From contig PWLR01000032.1 in the NCBI GenBank assembly GCA_003558435.1, forward strand, positions 1-57,632: 57,632 nt of DNA, written 5' to 3'. The position numbers and the translations under genes were made by a program. This stretch comes from Nitriliruptoraceae bacterium. GTDB taxonomy: Bacteria; Actinomycetota; Nitriliruptoria; Nitriliruptorales; Nitriliruptoraceae. Positions 50,059 through 57,632 of the stretch are shown here, one piece after another. Position 1 is the first letter of the stretch; each line of letters begins with the position of its first letter. The notes under the pieces were generated by a model, which was not told the DNA's origin, did no database searches, and saw nothing but the letters and a program-made list of their open reading frames with translations.

Positions 50059-50159
50059 GTCAGCTCCATGCCTGTCCGGGATGGTCGAGCGCTCGAACGC
50101 GCTCCACCCTCCATCGGCAGACCGAGGGCCGTTCTACAGTCAGCCGGGCCGCGCGAGCC

Positions 50160-51377
50160 TCAGCGTCCGCTCGGCCGATCGAACGGACTGACGTCGAAGG
50201 GACCGTCCTCGACGAAATCGCGCAATCGGCTCGCGTGGTCCGGGTGGCGCAGCTTGGCGAGCACGGTGCGTTCGATCTGCCGGATCCGTTCACGGGTCAC
50301 GCCGTAATGCTCCCCGATCTCTTCCAGCGTGCAGGGATCCTGGCCCGTGAGCCCGTAACGCAGCTCCATGACGCCACGCTCGCGCTCATGCAACTGGGCC
50401 AGGGTGCGGTGCACCTCGCGGCGGGCCAGTTCGGTCGCGGCGCAACGTTCCGGGTCCGGCGCGTCGAGGTCGTGGACCAGCTCGCCCAGGGTCAGGTCCC
50501 CGTCCTCGCCGACGGCCCGGTCGAGCGAGGTGATCTCGCGACCTGCCAGGCGCAGCTCGCGCAGGCGCGGCACGGTCAGGCCGAGGGTGTCGGCCACCTC
50601 GTCATCGGTGGCGTCCCGACCGAGCACCTGGAGCAGTTCGAACTCGGTACGGCGGACCTTGGCCACCAGTTCGTGCACATGGACGGGCAGACGGACCGCC
50701 CGGGCCTTGTTCGCGGTCCCACGGGTCAGGGCCTGTCGGATCCACCAGGTGGCGTAGGTCGAGAACTTGTAGCCCTTGGCATGGTCGAACTTCTCCACCC
50801 CGCGCATCAGCCCGAGGTTGCCCTCCTGGACCAGCTCCAGCAACGACAGGCCGCGTCCGAGGTAGCGGCGGGCGATGGAGACCACCAACCGCAGGTTCGC
50901 GGTCACCAGCCGTTCCTGGGCCCGCTTGCCCTCGCGGGTCAGGCGTTTGAGCTCTGCGCGGCGTTCCAGTGACAGCTCGCGCGTGGCCAACTGGTCGGCG
51001 GCCGCCAGACCCGCGTGGAAACGTTTGGCCAGGTCGACCTCTTCCTCGGCCGTCAGCAGATCCACCTGCCCGATCGCGTTGAGGTACTGCCGGACCCCGT
51101 CGGTGGTCGACGGTGCGACCACCCCCGGCTCGGGGGGGCCGGGCTCGTCGGTGAGGTCGTCGACCACCTCGAGTCCCCGGTCGCGGGCTTCGGTCGCGAC
51201 CTCGTCGGGCCAGGACTCCGCGTCCTCGACCGGGTCGTGGAGATCGTGGATCTCGGTCAGTAACAGGTAGCCCCGCTCGGCTCCGCGTGCGAGCAGTTCG
51301 CGCAGCCCGACGTGGTCGATGCGGAGGTCGTCGTGTTCGACCTGGTCAGCGTGCTTGACGATCGTGTCGCTCGACAC
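50160..51377 (-). CDS. Sigma-70 family RNA polymerase sigma factor (paralogue 3)
   Basis: A 405-residue sigma factor. Region 1.1-like residues about 22-75 read LRELLARGAERGYLLLTEIH, then RDRGLEVVDDL. Regions 1.2-2 include VRQYLNAIGQVDLLTAEEEV, NLRLVVSIARRYLGRGLSLL, VQEGNLGLMRGVEKFDHAKG and KFSTYATWWIRQALTRGTA; region 3 VRLPVHVHELVAKVRRTE; region 4 TLEEIGEHYGVTRERIRQIE. GTG at 51377 after GGGAGGGCATGA. It shares the VVDD-type 1.1 end with the other two, showing common descent. A large palindrome lies just upstream. Confidence 0.93.
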   Translation of the reverse strand: MSSDTIVKHADQVEHDDLRIDHVGLRELLARGAERGYLLLTEIHDLHDPVEDAESWPDEVATEARDRGLEVVDDLTDEPGPPEPGVVAPSTTDGVRQYLNAIGQVDLLTAEEEVDLAKRFHAGLAAADQLATRELSLERRAELKRLTREGKRAQERLVTANLRLVVSIARRYLGRGLSLLELVQEGNLGLMRGVEKFDHAKGYKFSTYATWWIRQALTRGTANKARAVRLPVHVHELVAKVRRTEFELLQVLGRDATDDEVADTLGLTVPRLRELRLAGREITSLDRAVGEDGDLTLGELVHDLDAPDPERCAATELARREVHRTLAQLHERERGVMELRYGLTGQDPCTLEEIGEHYGVTRERIRQIERTVLAKLRHPDHASRLRDFVEDGPFDVSPFDRPSGR

Positions 51378-51396
51378 TCATGCCCTCCCGTCCCCA

Positions 51397-51435
51397 ACTC
51401 GCGGTGTCAACGTGACGCGACGTCACGTCGCGAGT
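51397..51435. promoter_or_regulatory. Nested palindrome upstream of sigma paralogue 3
   Basis: ACGTGACG and CGTCACGT form 8-bp arms around CGA (51410-51428). Outside them ACTCGCG (51397-51403) pairs with CGCGAGT (51429-51435). On the minus strand a TTGACA lies at 51410-51405. The element is 20 bases before the GTG start and could be an operator or a 5'-leader hairpin of the sigma gene. Confidence 0.4.
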
Positions 51436-51583
51436 GGGCTGCTTGATGCGTGCCGCACGTTATCGGCGACCTAGCGCCGAACAGGCCCTCACGGGTCTTC
51501 CCTGTATCGTTGGGCTGGACAGGGACGAAACCGCCGAGGGGTGGCGGCACACGGGATGCCCACCTGCGGGGGGGATGCGAGGG

Positions 51584-52054
51584 TCAGCGAAGCGTTTCGC
51601 CGACGACGGCCTCGAACCGTCGCAGGGTGATCTCGATCACCTGGTCGTGGCCCCAGACGAGCAGCGGCCGGCAGAACCGCGAGGCGGAGCGCATCGAGGG
51701 TTTCTGCATCTCGACGTCCCACCTGATGGTCAGTTCACAGCCGGCCGGGGTCTGTCGCAGATCGACCGCTGCGGGACCGGTGAGGTCACCGGACAGACTT
51801 GCGCGGATCGACCGGTTCGGCTGCACGTCCTCCATGTGGATGTTGACACGGAACCGGTAGGGGATCGGGGGGACGACCAGACCGCTGAGCACACCGCCGG
51901 TCTCCAGGCCCGAACCCTGGACGTCGAAGTCCCGCAGCCAGCGCCACCAGTCCGGGAACTCCTCGACGCGGCCCATGTTGTGCCACACCTCTTCGACATC
52001 GGCGCGGAAGACGTACCGACGGTCGAGGTGCAGCATGTGCATCGGGTCCGGCAC
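51584..52054 (-). CDS. SRPBCC (START-like) family protein
   Basis: A 156-residue protein of the helix-grip fold: LHLDRRYVFRADVEEVWHNM, FPDWWRWLRDFDVQGSGLET, PIPYRFRVNIHMEDVQPNRS and a C-terminal helix LVWGHDQVIEITLRRFEAVV. It should bind a lipid-like ligand, identity unknown. The GTG at 52054 is chosen for AGGAG five bases upstream; the frame also runs back to a TTG overlapping the ABC-F gene end. Confidence 0.78.
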   Translation of the reverse strand: MPDPMHMLHLDRRYVFRADVEEVWHNMGRVEEFPDWWRWLRDFDVQGSGLETGGVLSGLVVPPIPYRFRVNIHMEDVQPNRSIRASLSGDLTGPAAVDLRQTPAGCELTIRWDVEMQKPSMRSASRFCRPLLVWGHDQVIEITLRRFEAVVGETLR

Positions 52055-52124
52055 CCGGGCTCCTGATCGTGGCGCGCGTGATCGTGACGGCCCGGGCGGT
52101 TCGGAACCCGCGGTGTTCAGGTCC

Positions 52125-53882
52125 TTAGTCAACGGTCAACTCCAACCAGGCGTCCTCGACTTCCGTGTGTTCGTGTTGGATGGCACGCAGCTCGTCCTGC
52201 AGCGCGAGCACCCGGGCGTTGTCGCCGCCGGCGGTGGCCATCTCCGTGTGGACACGGTCGCGTCGATCGGACAGCTTCTTTAGTCGTTGTTCCAACGAAC
52301 GGATCCGCTTGCGTTCGGCCTGGCGCTGCTTGTTGTCCTTCGCGGATGCGGTGACCGTGTTCGGACGTGCCTTCGACGCACGTTCGTCCTGAGCCCGTCG
52401 GCGCAGACGGTCCTCGCGGTAGCTCGACCAATCGAGGTGCTCGGTCAGCGCTCCGTGCTCGACCGCGATCGTGCGGTCGGTGAGACGGTCCAGCACGTAG
52501 CGATCGTGCGAGGCGACGATCACGGTGCCGGTGAACCCGTCCAGGTGGTCTTCGAGCACCGCGAGGGTGTCGAGATCGAGGTCGTTGGTGGGCTCGTCCA
52601 GCAGCAGCACATTGGGTGCCGCCACCAGCAGGTGCAACAGCGCGACCCGACGGCGCTCGCCACCGGACAACAGCCCGACGGGCGTGCGCTGCAGCTTCGC
52701 GTCGAACCCGAAGCGCTCTGCCAGGCGCGCGGCCGGCAGCATCTCGCCGTTGGCCAGGGGGACGTGCGGAGCGATGTCGAGGATGGTGTCGAGCACCGTC
52801 GCCTGGCCCGGGGGGACGCGCGCTTCCTGCTCGTAGAGTCCGAGCTGAACGGTGCGCCCGACCTTGGCTTCCCCGTCGTCCGGGGTCAGCTTGCCGGCGA
52901 TCACGTGCAGCAGGGTGGTCTTGCCCGCGCCGTTGGGCCCGACGATGCCCACACGTTCGCCCGGCCCGATACCGAGGTCGATCCGATCGAGCACGAGGTG
53001 CCCGCCGCGCTTCATCGTGACACCCTCGAGGTCGAACACGCTGTCGCCCAGGCGCGTACGTCCGGTCCCGAGCTCCAGCGGGCGTGCGTCCTCGTCCCCG
53101 GCGGCCGCCTTGCGCAGGACCTCGACCTGTTCGACCCGGAACTTGGGCTTCGAGCTGCGAGCCTTCGGGCCGCGACGCAGCCAGGCGATCTCCTTGGTCA
53201 ACAGGTTCTGGGCGCGAGCGGTGACCCGGCTGCGGGTGGCGGCGCGCTCGGCCCGGGCCTGCAGCAGCGATGAGTAGGAGCCCTCGTGCCACACCACCTC
53301 GGCGGATTGGTCGGGCCCGAGCGGAGCCAGATCCAGCATCTTGTTGGTGACGCGCTCGAGCACGTAGCGGTCGTGGGTGACCAGCAGCAGGCCACTTGCG
53401 CGCCGGCGGAGTTCGTCCTCCAACCAGTCGATCGTGTCGACATCGAGGTGGTTGGTCGGTTCGTCGAGCACGAGCAGGTCGGAGGGCGCGATCAGTGTGC
53501 GCGCGAGCGCCACCCGTCGGCGTTGCCCTCCGGAGGCCTGGTCGACCGGGTGTTCGGGGTCCACCCCGAGCTGGGCGAGGAGCGCCTCCGCCTCGTGCGG
53601 CTGGGCCAGAGGGTCACCTCCGAGCACGATCTCGAGCGCCGGCACCGCCGGCAGCTTCGGGTCCTGGGGCAGCCAGCCCACACGCAGCCCGGAGCGGGGG
53701 ATCACGCTGCCCGCTTCCGGGGCGCGATCACCGCCGATGATGCGGAGCAGGGTGGTCTTGCCCGAGCCGTTCGGGCCGACCACGCCCACCCGGTCGTCGG
53801 ATGACAGGCCGAACGAGGCGTCGGCGAAGAGGGTGCGACCCTCCACGGACGCCGTCACGCGGTTGACGGAGACGAGATGCAT
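52125..53882 (-). CDS. ABC-F family ATPase (1)
   Basis: A 585-residue cytosolic protein with two ABC domains and no TM. Domain 1: [52 protein letters not shown] linker of about 80 residues carries many Arg and Lys (LLTKEIAWLRRGPKARSSKP). Domain 2: [52 protein letters not shown]-terminal coiled coil ends it. ABC-F proteins act at the ribosomal E site in translation control or antibiotic protection. ATG at 53882; divergent from the second ABC-F gene. Confidence 0.9.
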   Translation of the reverse strand: MHLVSVNRVTASVEGRTLFADASFGLSSDDRVGVVGPNGSGKTTLLRIIGGDRAPEAGSVIPRSGLRVGWLPQDPKLPAVPALEIVLGGDPLAQPHEAEALLAQLGVDPEHPVDQASGGQRRRVALARTLIAPSDLLVLDEPTNHLDVDTIDWLEDELRRRASGLLLVTHDRYVLERVTNKMLDLAPLGPDQSAEVVWHEGSYSSLLQARAERAATRSRVTARAQNLLTKEIAWLRRGPKARSSKPKFRVEQVEVLRKAAAGDEDARPLELGTGRTRLGDSVFDLEGVTMKRGGHLVLDRIDLGIGPGERVGIVGPNGAGKTTLLHVIAGKLTPDDGEAKVGRTVQLGLYEQEARVPPGQATVLDTILDIAPHVPLANGEMLPAARLAERFGFDAKLQRTPVGLLSGGERRRVALLHLLVAAPNVLLLDEPTNDLDLDTLAVLEDHLDGFTGTVIVASHDRYVLDRLTDRTIAVEHGALTEHLDWSSYREDRLRRRAQDERASKARPNTVTASAKDNKQRQAERKRIRSLEQRLKKLSDRRDRVHTEMATAGGDNARVLALQDELRAIQHEHTEVEDAWLELTVD

Positions 53883-54045
53883 GGTCGAGCAGGGTAGGGC
53901 CCCGGACCGGTAGCCTCGCACGGAGGCGTGTCCGACCCGCCCCGTTCGCTCGCACCATGGCTTGCCGGTCGCCGCCGTCACCGCCCACGGCGCGCCTCTG
54001 CCGCTCGCCGTTCCCTCCTCCCCTCCTCTCCGTCGAGGTCCTTCC

Positions 54046-56091
54046 GTGCTCAGCTGTTCCGATGTCAGTGTCACGCTCGGCGCACGCCGGTTGTTCTCCG
54101 ACGTGAACTTGCGCTTCCCACCGAAGCGCTGTGTGGCGCTGGTCGGAGGCAATGGCGCCGGCAAGACCACGTTGCTGCACACCCTGGTGGGCCTGCGCGA
54201 CCCGGACGAGGGGACCGTCACCCGCCCCAAGGACCTGCGGGTCGGGTGGTTGCCACAAGATGTCGTGGACGCGGTGGGGACCTCCGGAACGGTGCTGGAG
54301 CACGTCCTGGAAGGCGCCAGCCACATCACCGACCTCGAGCAGCAACTGCGCGACCTCGAGGTCCGGATGGGTGAGGTGGCCGACCACGAGCAGGAGGCGC
54401 TGCTCACGACCTACAGCAAGGTGCAGGACCGGTTCGAGGCGTTGGGCGGCTACGAGGTCGAGGGTGAGGCCCACCGCGTGCTCGCCGGGCTCGGCTTCGC
54501 GCCCGAGGACGCCGCGCGCGACACCTCCGAGCTGTCGGGTGGCTGGCGGGTGCGGGTAGCTCTGGCGCGGTTGCTGCTCGCCAAGCCCGACCTGTTGGTG
54601 CTCGACGAACCGACCAACCACCTCGACCTGGACACCATCGCGTGGTTGGAGACCACCCTGCGCGAGCTGCCGGGCGGGTTGCTGCTGGTCAGCCACGACC
54701 GCGACTTCATCGACGCCACCGCCGACACGATCGTGGAGCTGGCTGCCGGCACCACCATGGAGTACGAGGTCCGCTCCGGCAACCAGGCCGCCGAGGAAGG
54801 TGGGTTCGCCGCCTTCATCACCCAGCGCGAGGAGCGGCTCGCGTCCCTGCGTGCCGCCAAGACCCAGCAGGACAAGCTGCTCGCCCAACAGGAGCGGTTC
54901 GTCGAGCGTTTCCGTTACAAGGCCTCCAAGGCCAAGCAGGTCCAGTCCCGCATCAAGAAGCTCGACAAGATCGAGCGCATCGAGGTGCCGGACCACAAGG
55001 CCATGGTCGCCCGCTTCGCGTTCCCGGAGCCGCCACGTGCCGGCCGGGTGGTCGCCGAGGTGTCCGGGCTGACCGTCCGTTACGACGACGTCACCGTGCT
55101 GGACGGCGTCGACCTGACGATCGAACGCGGTCGCAAGGTGGCACTGATCGGCCCCAACGGAGCCGGCAAGACCACCCTGCTGCGTTCGCTGATCGGCGAG
55201 GTGCCTATTCGCTCCGGGACGGTGACGCTCGGTACCGGGGTCGAGGTCGCGGTCGTCGACCAGCATCAGGCCGAGGTCATGGACCTGGATGCGACGGTGC
55301 TGGAGGAGTTCCGCACGGCGCTGTCGGACAAACACCGTGCGCTCAACCACCGGACCATGTTGGGGGCGTTCGGCTTCCCCGGCGACCTCGCCGAGCGCAA
55401 GGTCGTGGAGCTCTCCGGCGGTGAGCGAACCCGCCTCGGGCTGGCCAAGGCCATGGCATCGCCGGTCAACCTGTTGCTGCTCGACGAACCCACCAACCAC
55501 CTCGACCTCGCCTCGCGCGACGTGCTCGAGGACGCGATCCAGGCCTACCCGGGCACGGTGTTGCTCATCACCCACGACCGGCACGTGATCCGCTCCGCAG
55601 CCGACGCGATCGTCGAGGTCGGTGGCGGCAAGGCGCGCTGGTTCGACGGGACCTTCGAGGAACTGGCCGCTCGACGCACGGGGGGAGGCTCTGGCGTGGT
55701 AGCGACGGCCCGGCCCTCCTCGAGTGGCGCCCGACCGGCGGATCACCGTGGATCGAACGGTGACGAGTCGCGCAGCGCCAAGGGCGGTAACGGTTCGGGA
55801 GGTGCCACCAAGCGACGGCAGGCCGAGCAACGCGATCAGCGCCACCGCGCGACGAAGGACCTGAAACGTGAGGTGCGGGACGCCGAGGCCGCGCTCGGCA
55901 AGGCTGAGGCGACCGTCGCCACGCTCACGCGGCGCCTGGCCGACCCGGGGGTCTACACCGACGGTTCGGACGTGAAATCGCTGGTGGCCGAGCATGCCGG
56001 AGCCAAGGAACTCGCCGCCTCACTGCTCGATCGCTGGGAGCGGGCACAACTGGCCCTCGAGGAGGCCGAGAACACCCTGGCCGAACGCTAG
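54046..56091 (+). CDS. ABC-F family ATPase (2)
   Basis: A 681-residue ABC-F protein. Domain 1: [56 protein letters not shown] long basic linker of the P-site-tRNA-interacting kind has [20 protein letters not shown], then [20 protein letters not shown]. Domain 2: [52 protein letters not shown] disordered Ser/Gly stretch and a coiled coil follow. This matches the Uup/EttA-like housekeeping group more than domain-short resistance types. GTG at 54046 with GAGGTCC upstream. Confidence 0.9.
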   Translation: MLSCSDVSVTLGARRLFSDVNLRFPPKRCVALVGGNGAGKTTLLHTLVGLRDPDEGTVTRPKDLRVGWLPQDVVDAVGTSGTVLEHVLEGASHITDLEQQLRDLEVRMGEVADHEQEALLTTYSKVQDRFEALGGYEVEGEAHRVLAGLGFAPEDAARDTSELSGGWRVRVALARLLLAKPDLLVLDEPTNHLDLDTIAWLETTLRELPGGLLLVSHDRDFIDATADTIVELAAGTTMEYEVRSGNQAAEEGGFAAFITQREERLASLRAAKTQQDKLLAQQERFVERFRYKASKAKQVQSRIKKLDKIERIEVPDHKAMVARFAFPEPPRAGRVVAEVSGLTVRYDDVTVLDGVDLTIERGRKVALIGPNGAGKTTLLRSLIGEVPIRSGTVTLGTGVEVAVVDQHQAEVMDLDATVLEEFRTALSDKHRALNHRTMLGAFGFPGDLAERKVVELSGGERTRLGLAKAMASPVNLLLLDEPTNHLDLASRDVLEDAIQAYPGTVLLITHDRHVIRSAADAIVEVGGGKARWFDGTFEELAARRTGGGSGVVATARPSSSGARPADHRGSNGDESRSAKGGNGSGGATKRRQAEQRDQRHRATKDLKREVRDAEAALGKAEATVATLTRRLADPGVYTDGSDVKSLVAEHAGAKELAASLLDRWERAQLALEEAENTLAER

Positions 56092-56103
56092 GCCGGCGGG
56101 CCC

Positions 56104-56123
56104 GGCAGCCGGTTGCCGCTGCC
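56104..56123 (+). terminator. Candidate terminator after ABC-F gene 2
   Basis: GGCAGC and GCTGCC pair around an 8-base loop, 13 bases after the stop. The stem can extend with a bulge through CCCGG and CCCCGG. It has no U tract. The remaining intergenic stretch to 56393 holds the thiolase promoter and operator candidates and nothing else I can recognise. Confidence 0.4.
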
Positions 56124-56305
56124 CCGGCGCGCACGGCCGGCGTAGGTGGTGGCCCTGCACCACGTCGCATCCGGGCATCCCGGGGGGGATGTCGGTGATC
56201 GATGGACCGCCTCCCCGGTCCTGTCGGCCGCTCGCTTGGGGCTGTGGTCGGCATCCCCGGTGGGTGCGGTACCCGTATGACGGTGGCCGTCCGCCGGGAC
56301 CGATT

Positions 56306-56321
56306 TGGAGCGAACGCTCCA
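56306..56321. promoter_or_regulatory. Palindromic operator candidate in the thiolase promoter
   Basis: TGGAGCG and CGCTCCA are perfect 7-bp arms around AA. A possible -35 (TTGGAG, 56305-56310) overlaps the left arm and TAGGCT (56330-56335) could be the -10, with a long 19-base spacer. A repressor bound here would block the promoter. TetR-family regulators of fatty-acid genes often use such palindromes, but none is in this window. Confidence 0.5.
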
Positions 56322-56393
56322 GGTTGTTCTAGGCTTCCCGGTATCCGTCCGACGAGTCCATCCGTCCGGCGACGATCCGACGAGGAGCGCTCC

Positions 56394-57566
56394 ATGACCG
56401 GCGACGCGTACTACATCGATGGGGTGCGGGTTCCTATCGGCCGCGCCAAGGACACGGGTTACTACGCCCAGACGCGAGCCGACGACATGGCGGTCCGCAG
56501 CATCCGTGCGCTGCTGGAGCGCAACCCGACCGTCCCGCCGTCGCGCATCGACGACGTCGCGTGGGCCGCTACCGCGCAGGTCGGCGATCAGGGACTGACG
56601 CTCGGCAGGTCGCTCGCGATCCTCGCCGGCCTGGGCAAGGAGGTGCCGGGTTACGCGATCGACCGGATGTGTGCCGGGGCGGTGACCGCGATCGTCAACA
56701 GCGCCAACGCGATCCGCGTCGGCGCGCAGGACCTGGTGCTCGCCGGTGGCGTCGAACACATGGGCGGTCACCCGATGGCCTCCGAGGTCGACCCGAACCC
56801 GCGGTTCCTGTCCGACAAACTGGTGGACCCGTCCGCCCTGGTGATGGGGAACACCGCAGAGAACCTCCACGACCACCACCCGGAGATCGCTCGGGAACGT
56901 TGTGACGAGTACGCCCTGCAGTCGCAGGAACGCACCGGCAAGGCCCAGGCCAACGGCATCTTCGACACCCACGTCGTGCCGATGACGGTGCGCTCGCCCG
57001 ACGGCTGGCGTGTGGTGGACGTCGACGAGCACCCGCGCCCGGGCACCTCCATGCAGGATCTGCAGAAGCTCGAATCGCCCTTCCGCCCCGGCGGTTTCGT
57101 GACGGCCGGCAACGCCGCCGGTCTGAACGACGGAGCCGGTGGCGTCCTGCTGGCATCGCAGGCCGCCGTGGACGAGTTCGGGCTGACCCCGCGCATGAAG
57201 ATGGTCGACTACGCGTTCGTGGGCCTCGAACCGGAGACGATGGGCTTCGGCCCGGTCCCCGCGACGGAGAAGCTGCTGGCGCGCAACGGCCTCGACATCG
57301 GCGACCTCGACGTCATCGACATGAACGAGGCCTTCGCCGTCCAGTGTGTCGCGTTCCTCGACCACTTCGGTCTGCCCCTCGACAGCGACCACGTCAACCC
57401 CTACGGCGGTGCGATCGCCATGGGCCACCCGCTGGCGTTCTCGGGCGCCCGGATGGCCATGCAGATCGCGACCTACCTCGAGCGCAACCCCGAGGCCCAG
57501 CGCGGGTTGAACACGATGTGCGTCGGCCTCGGTATGGGTGCCGCCGTGCTGTGGGAACGCGCCTGA
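56394..57566 (+). CDS. Thiolase (acetyl-CoA acyltransferase)
   Basis: A 390-residue thiolase. The nucleophile is Cys93 (DRMCAGAVTA). NEAFAVQ holds the conserved Asn/Glu, His345 is in GHPLAFSGAR, and Cys376 in MCVGLGMG is the base. The beginning, YYIDGVRVPIGRAKDTGYY, is usual for FadA-type enzymes of fatty-acid beta-oxidation. ATG at 56394 after GAGGAGCGC. FadB/hydratase partners are not in this window; an operon may have been expected downstream, but the 21-bp repeat array begins three bases after the stop. Confidence 0.93.
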   Translation: MTGDAYYIDGVRVPIGRAKDTGYYAQTRADDMAVRSIRALLERNPTVPPSRIDDVAWAATAQVGDQGLTLGRSLAILAGLGKEVPGYAIDRMCAGAVTAIVNSANAIRVGAQDLVLAGGVEHMGGHPMASEVDPNPRFLSDKLVDPSALVMGNTAENLHDHHPEIARERCDEYALQSQERTGKAQANGIFDTHVVPMTVRSPDGWRVVDVDEHPRPGTSMQDLQKLESPFRPGGFVTAGNAAGLNDGAGGVLLASQAAVDEFGLTPRMKMVDYAFVGLEPETMGFGPVPATEKLLARNGLDIGDLDVIDMNEAFAVQCVAFLDHFGLPLDSDHVNPYGGAIAMGHPLAFSGARMAMQIATYLERNPEAQRGLNTMCVGLGMGAAVLWERA

Positions 57567-57569
57567 ACC

Positions 57570-57632
57570 GCCCCGTCGATCCCGCCCGCTGCCCCGTCGA
57601 TCCCGCCCGCCGCCCCGTCGATCCCGCCCGCC
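57570..57632. repeat. 21-bp tandem repeat array at the right edge
   Basis: Three 21-bp units (57570-57590, 57591-57611, 57612-57632), the first with T for C at its last base, each carrying CCGTCGATCCCGCCCGC. The array reaches the last base of the window and so probably continues. It shares its core with the reverse complement of the array at 23-84 and with the two units inside hrpB. Confidence 0.9.

Overview
The window is chromosomal DNA of a very high-GC actinobacterium. GTG starts are common, genes are tightly packed with ATGA and GTGA overlaps, and several families are typical of Actinobacteria: DUF5998, a GAF-ANTAR regulator, a ferrochelatase with four cluster-type cysteines, a compact LytR-CpsA-Psr protein and a stand-alone Lrp-type domain. 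A deep lineage such as Nitriliruptoria is my guess; nothing here proves it. I see no rRNA, tRNA, CRISPR array, phage or insertion sequence.

Layout. 1-2.3 kb: 21-bp tandem repeats, a zinc-ribbon protein and an arsenic locus (ArsR fused to a phosphatase-fold domain, a broken aquaporin, ArsC). 2.3-8 kb: a two-TM channel-like protein, then on the minus strand flotillin, an unknown protein, DUF4126 and TrkH. 8-15.4 kb: DUF5998, a DUF6544/6920-like protein, a mosaic of gene fragments copied from two nearby genes, GAF-ANTAR, a Rho_N protein, an alkylglycerone-phosphate-synthase-like flavoprotein, an M20 peptidase and a phage-holin-4 family membrane protein. 15.5-23.7 kb: SRPBCC protein, HrpB helicase, fructosamine-kinase-like protein, LMW phosphatase, LCP ligase, class V aminotransferase and histidine phosphatase.

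23.9-29.0 kb is the most striking part. A family 2 glycosyltransferase is fused at its N-terminus to a receiver domain and a degenerate GGDEF-like domain. It is followed without gaps by a GAF-PAS-PAS histidine kinase, a single-domain response regulator and an Hpt protein. This looks like a complete phosphorelay aimed directly at a polysaccharide synthase.

29-38.7 kb holds housekeeping genes: ferrochelatase, EamA transporter, pantothenate kinase, a PgpH-type HD phosphohydrolase, a Lrp-type ligand-binding protein, an alkyltransferase-like repair protein and a YibE/F protein. Between 36 and 51.4 kb there are three paralogous sigma-70 factors, each keeping a region 1.1-like N-terminus. Among them lie a PBP4-type carboxypeptidase lipoprotein, a ferredoxin-NADP reductase, a DNA glycosylase, MarR, a 5'-3' exonuclease, SDR, EamA, DUF2087 and lytic transglycosylase genes. 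The window ends with SRPBCC, two divergent ABC-F ATPases, a thiolase behind a palindromic operator candidate, and a tandem array of the 21-bp repeat, which also occurs inside the hrpB coding sequence.
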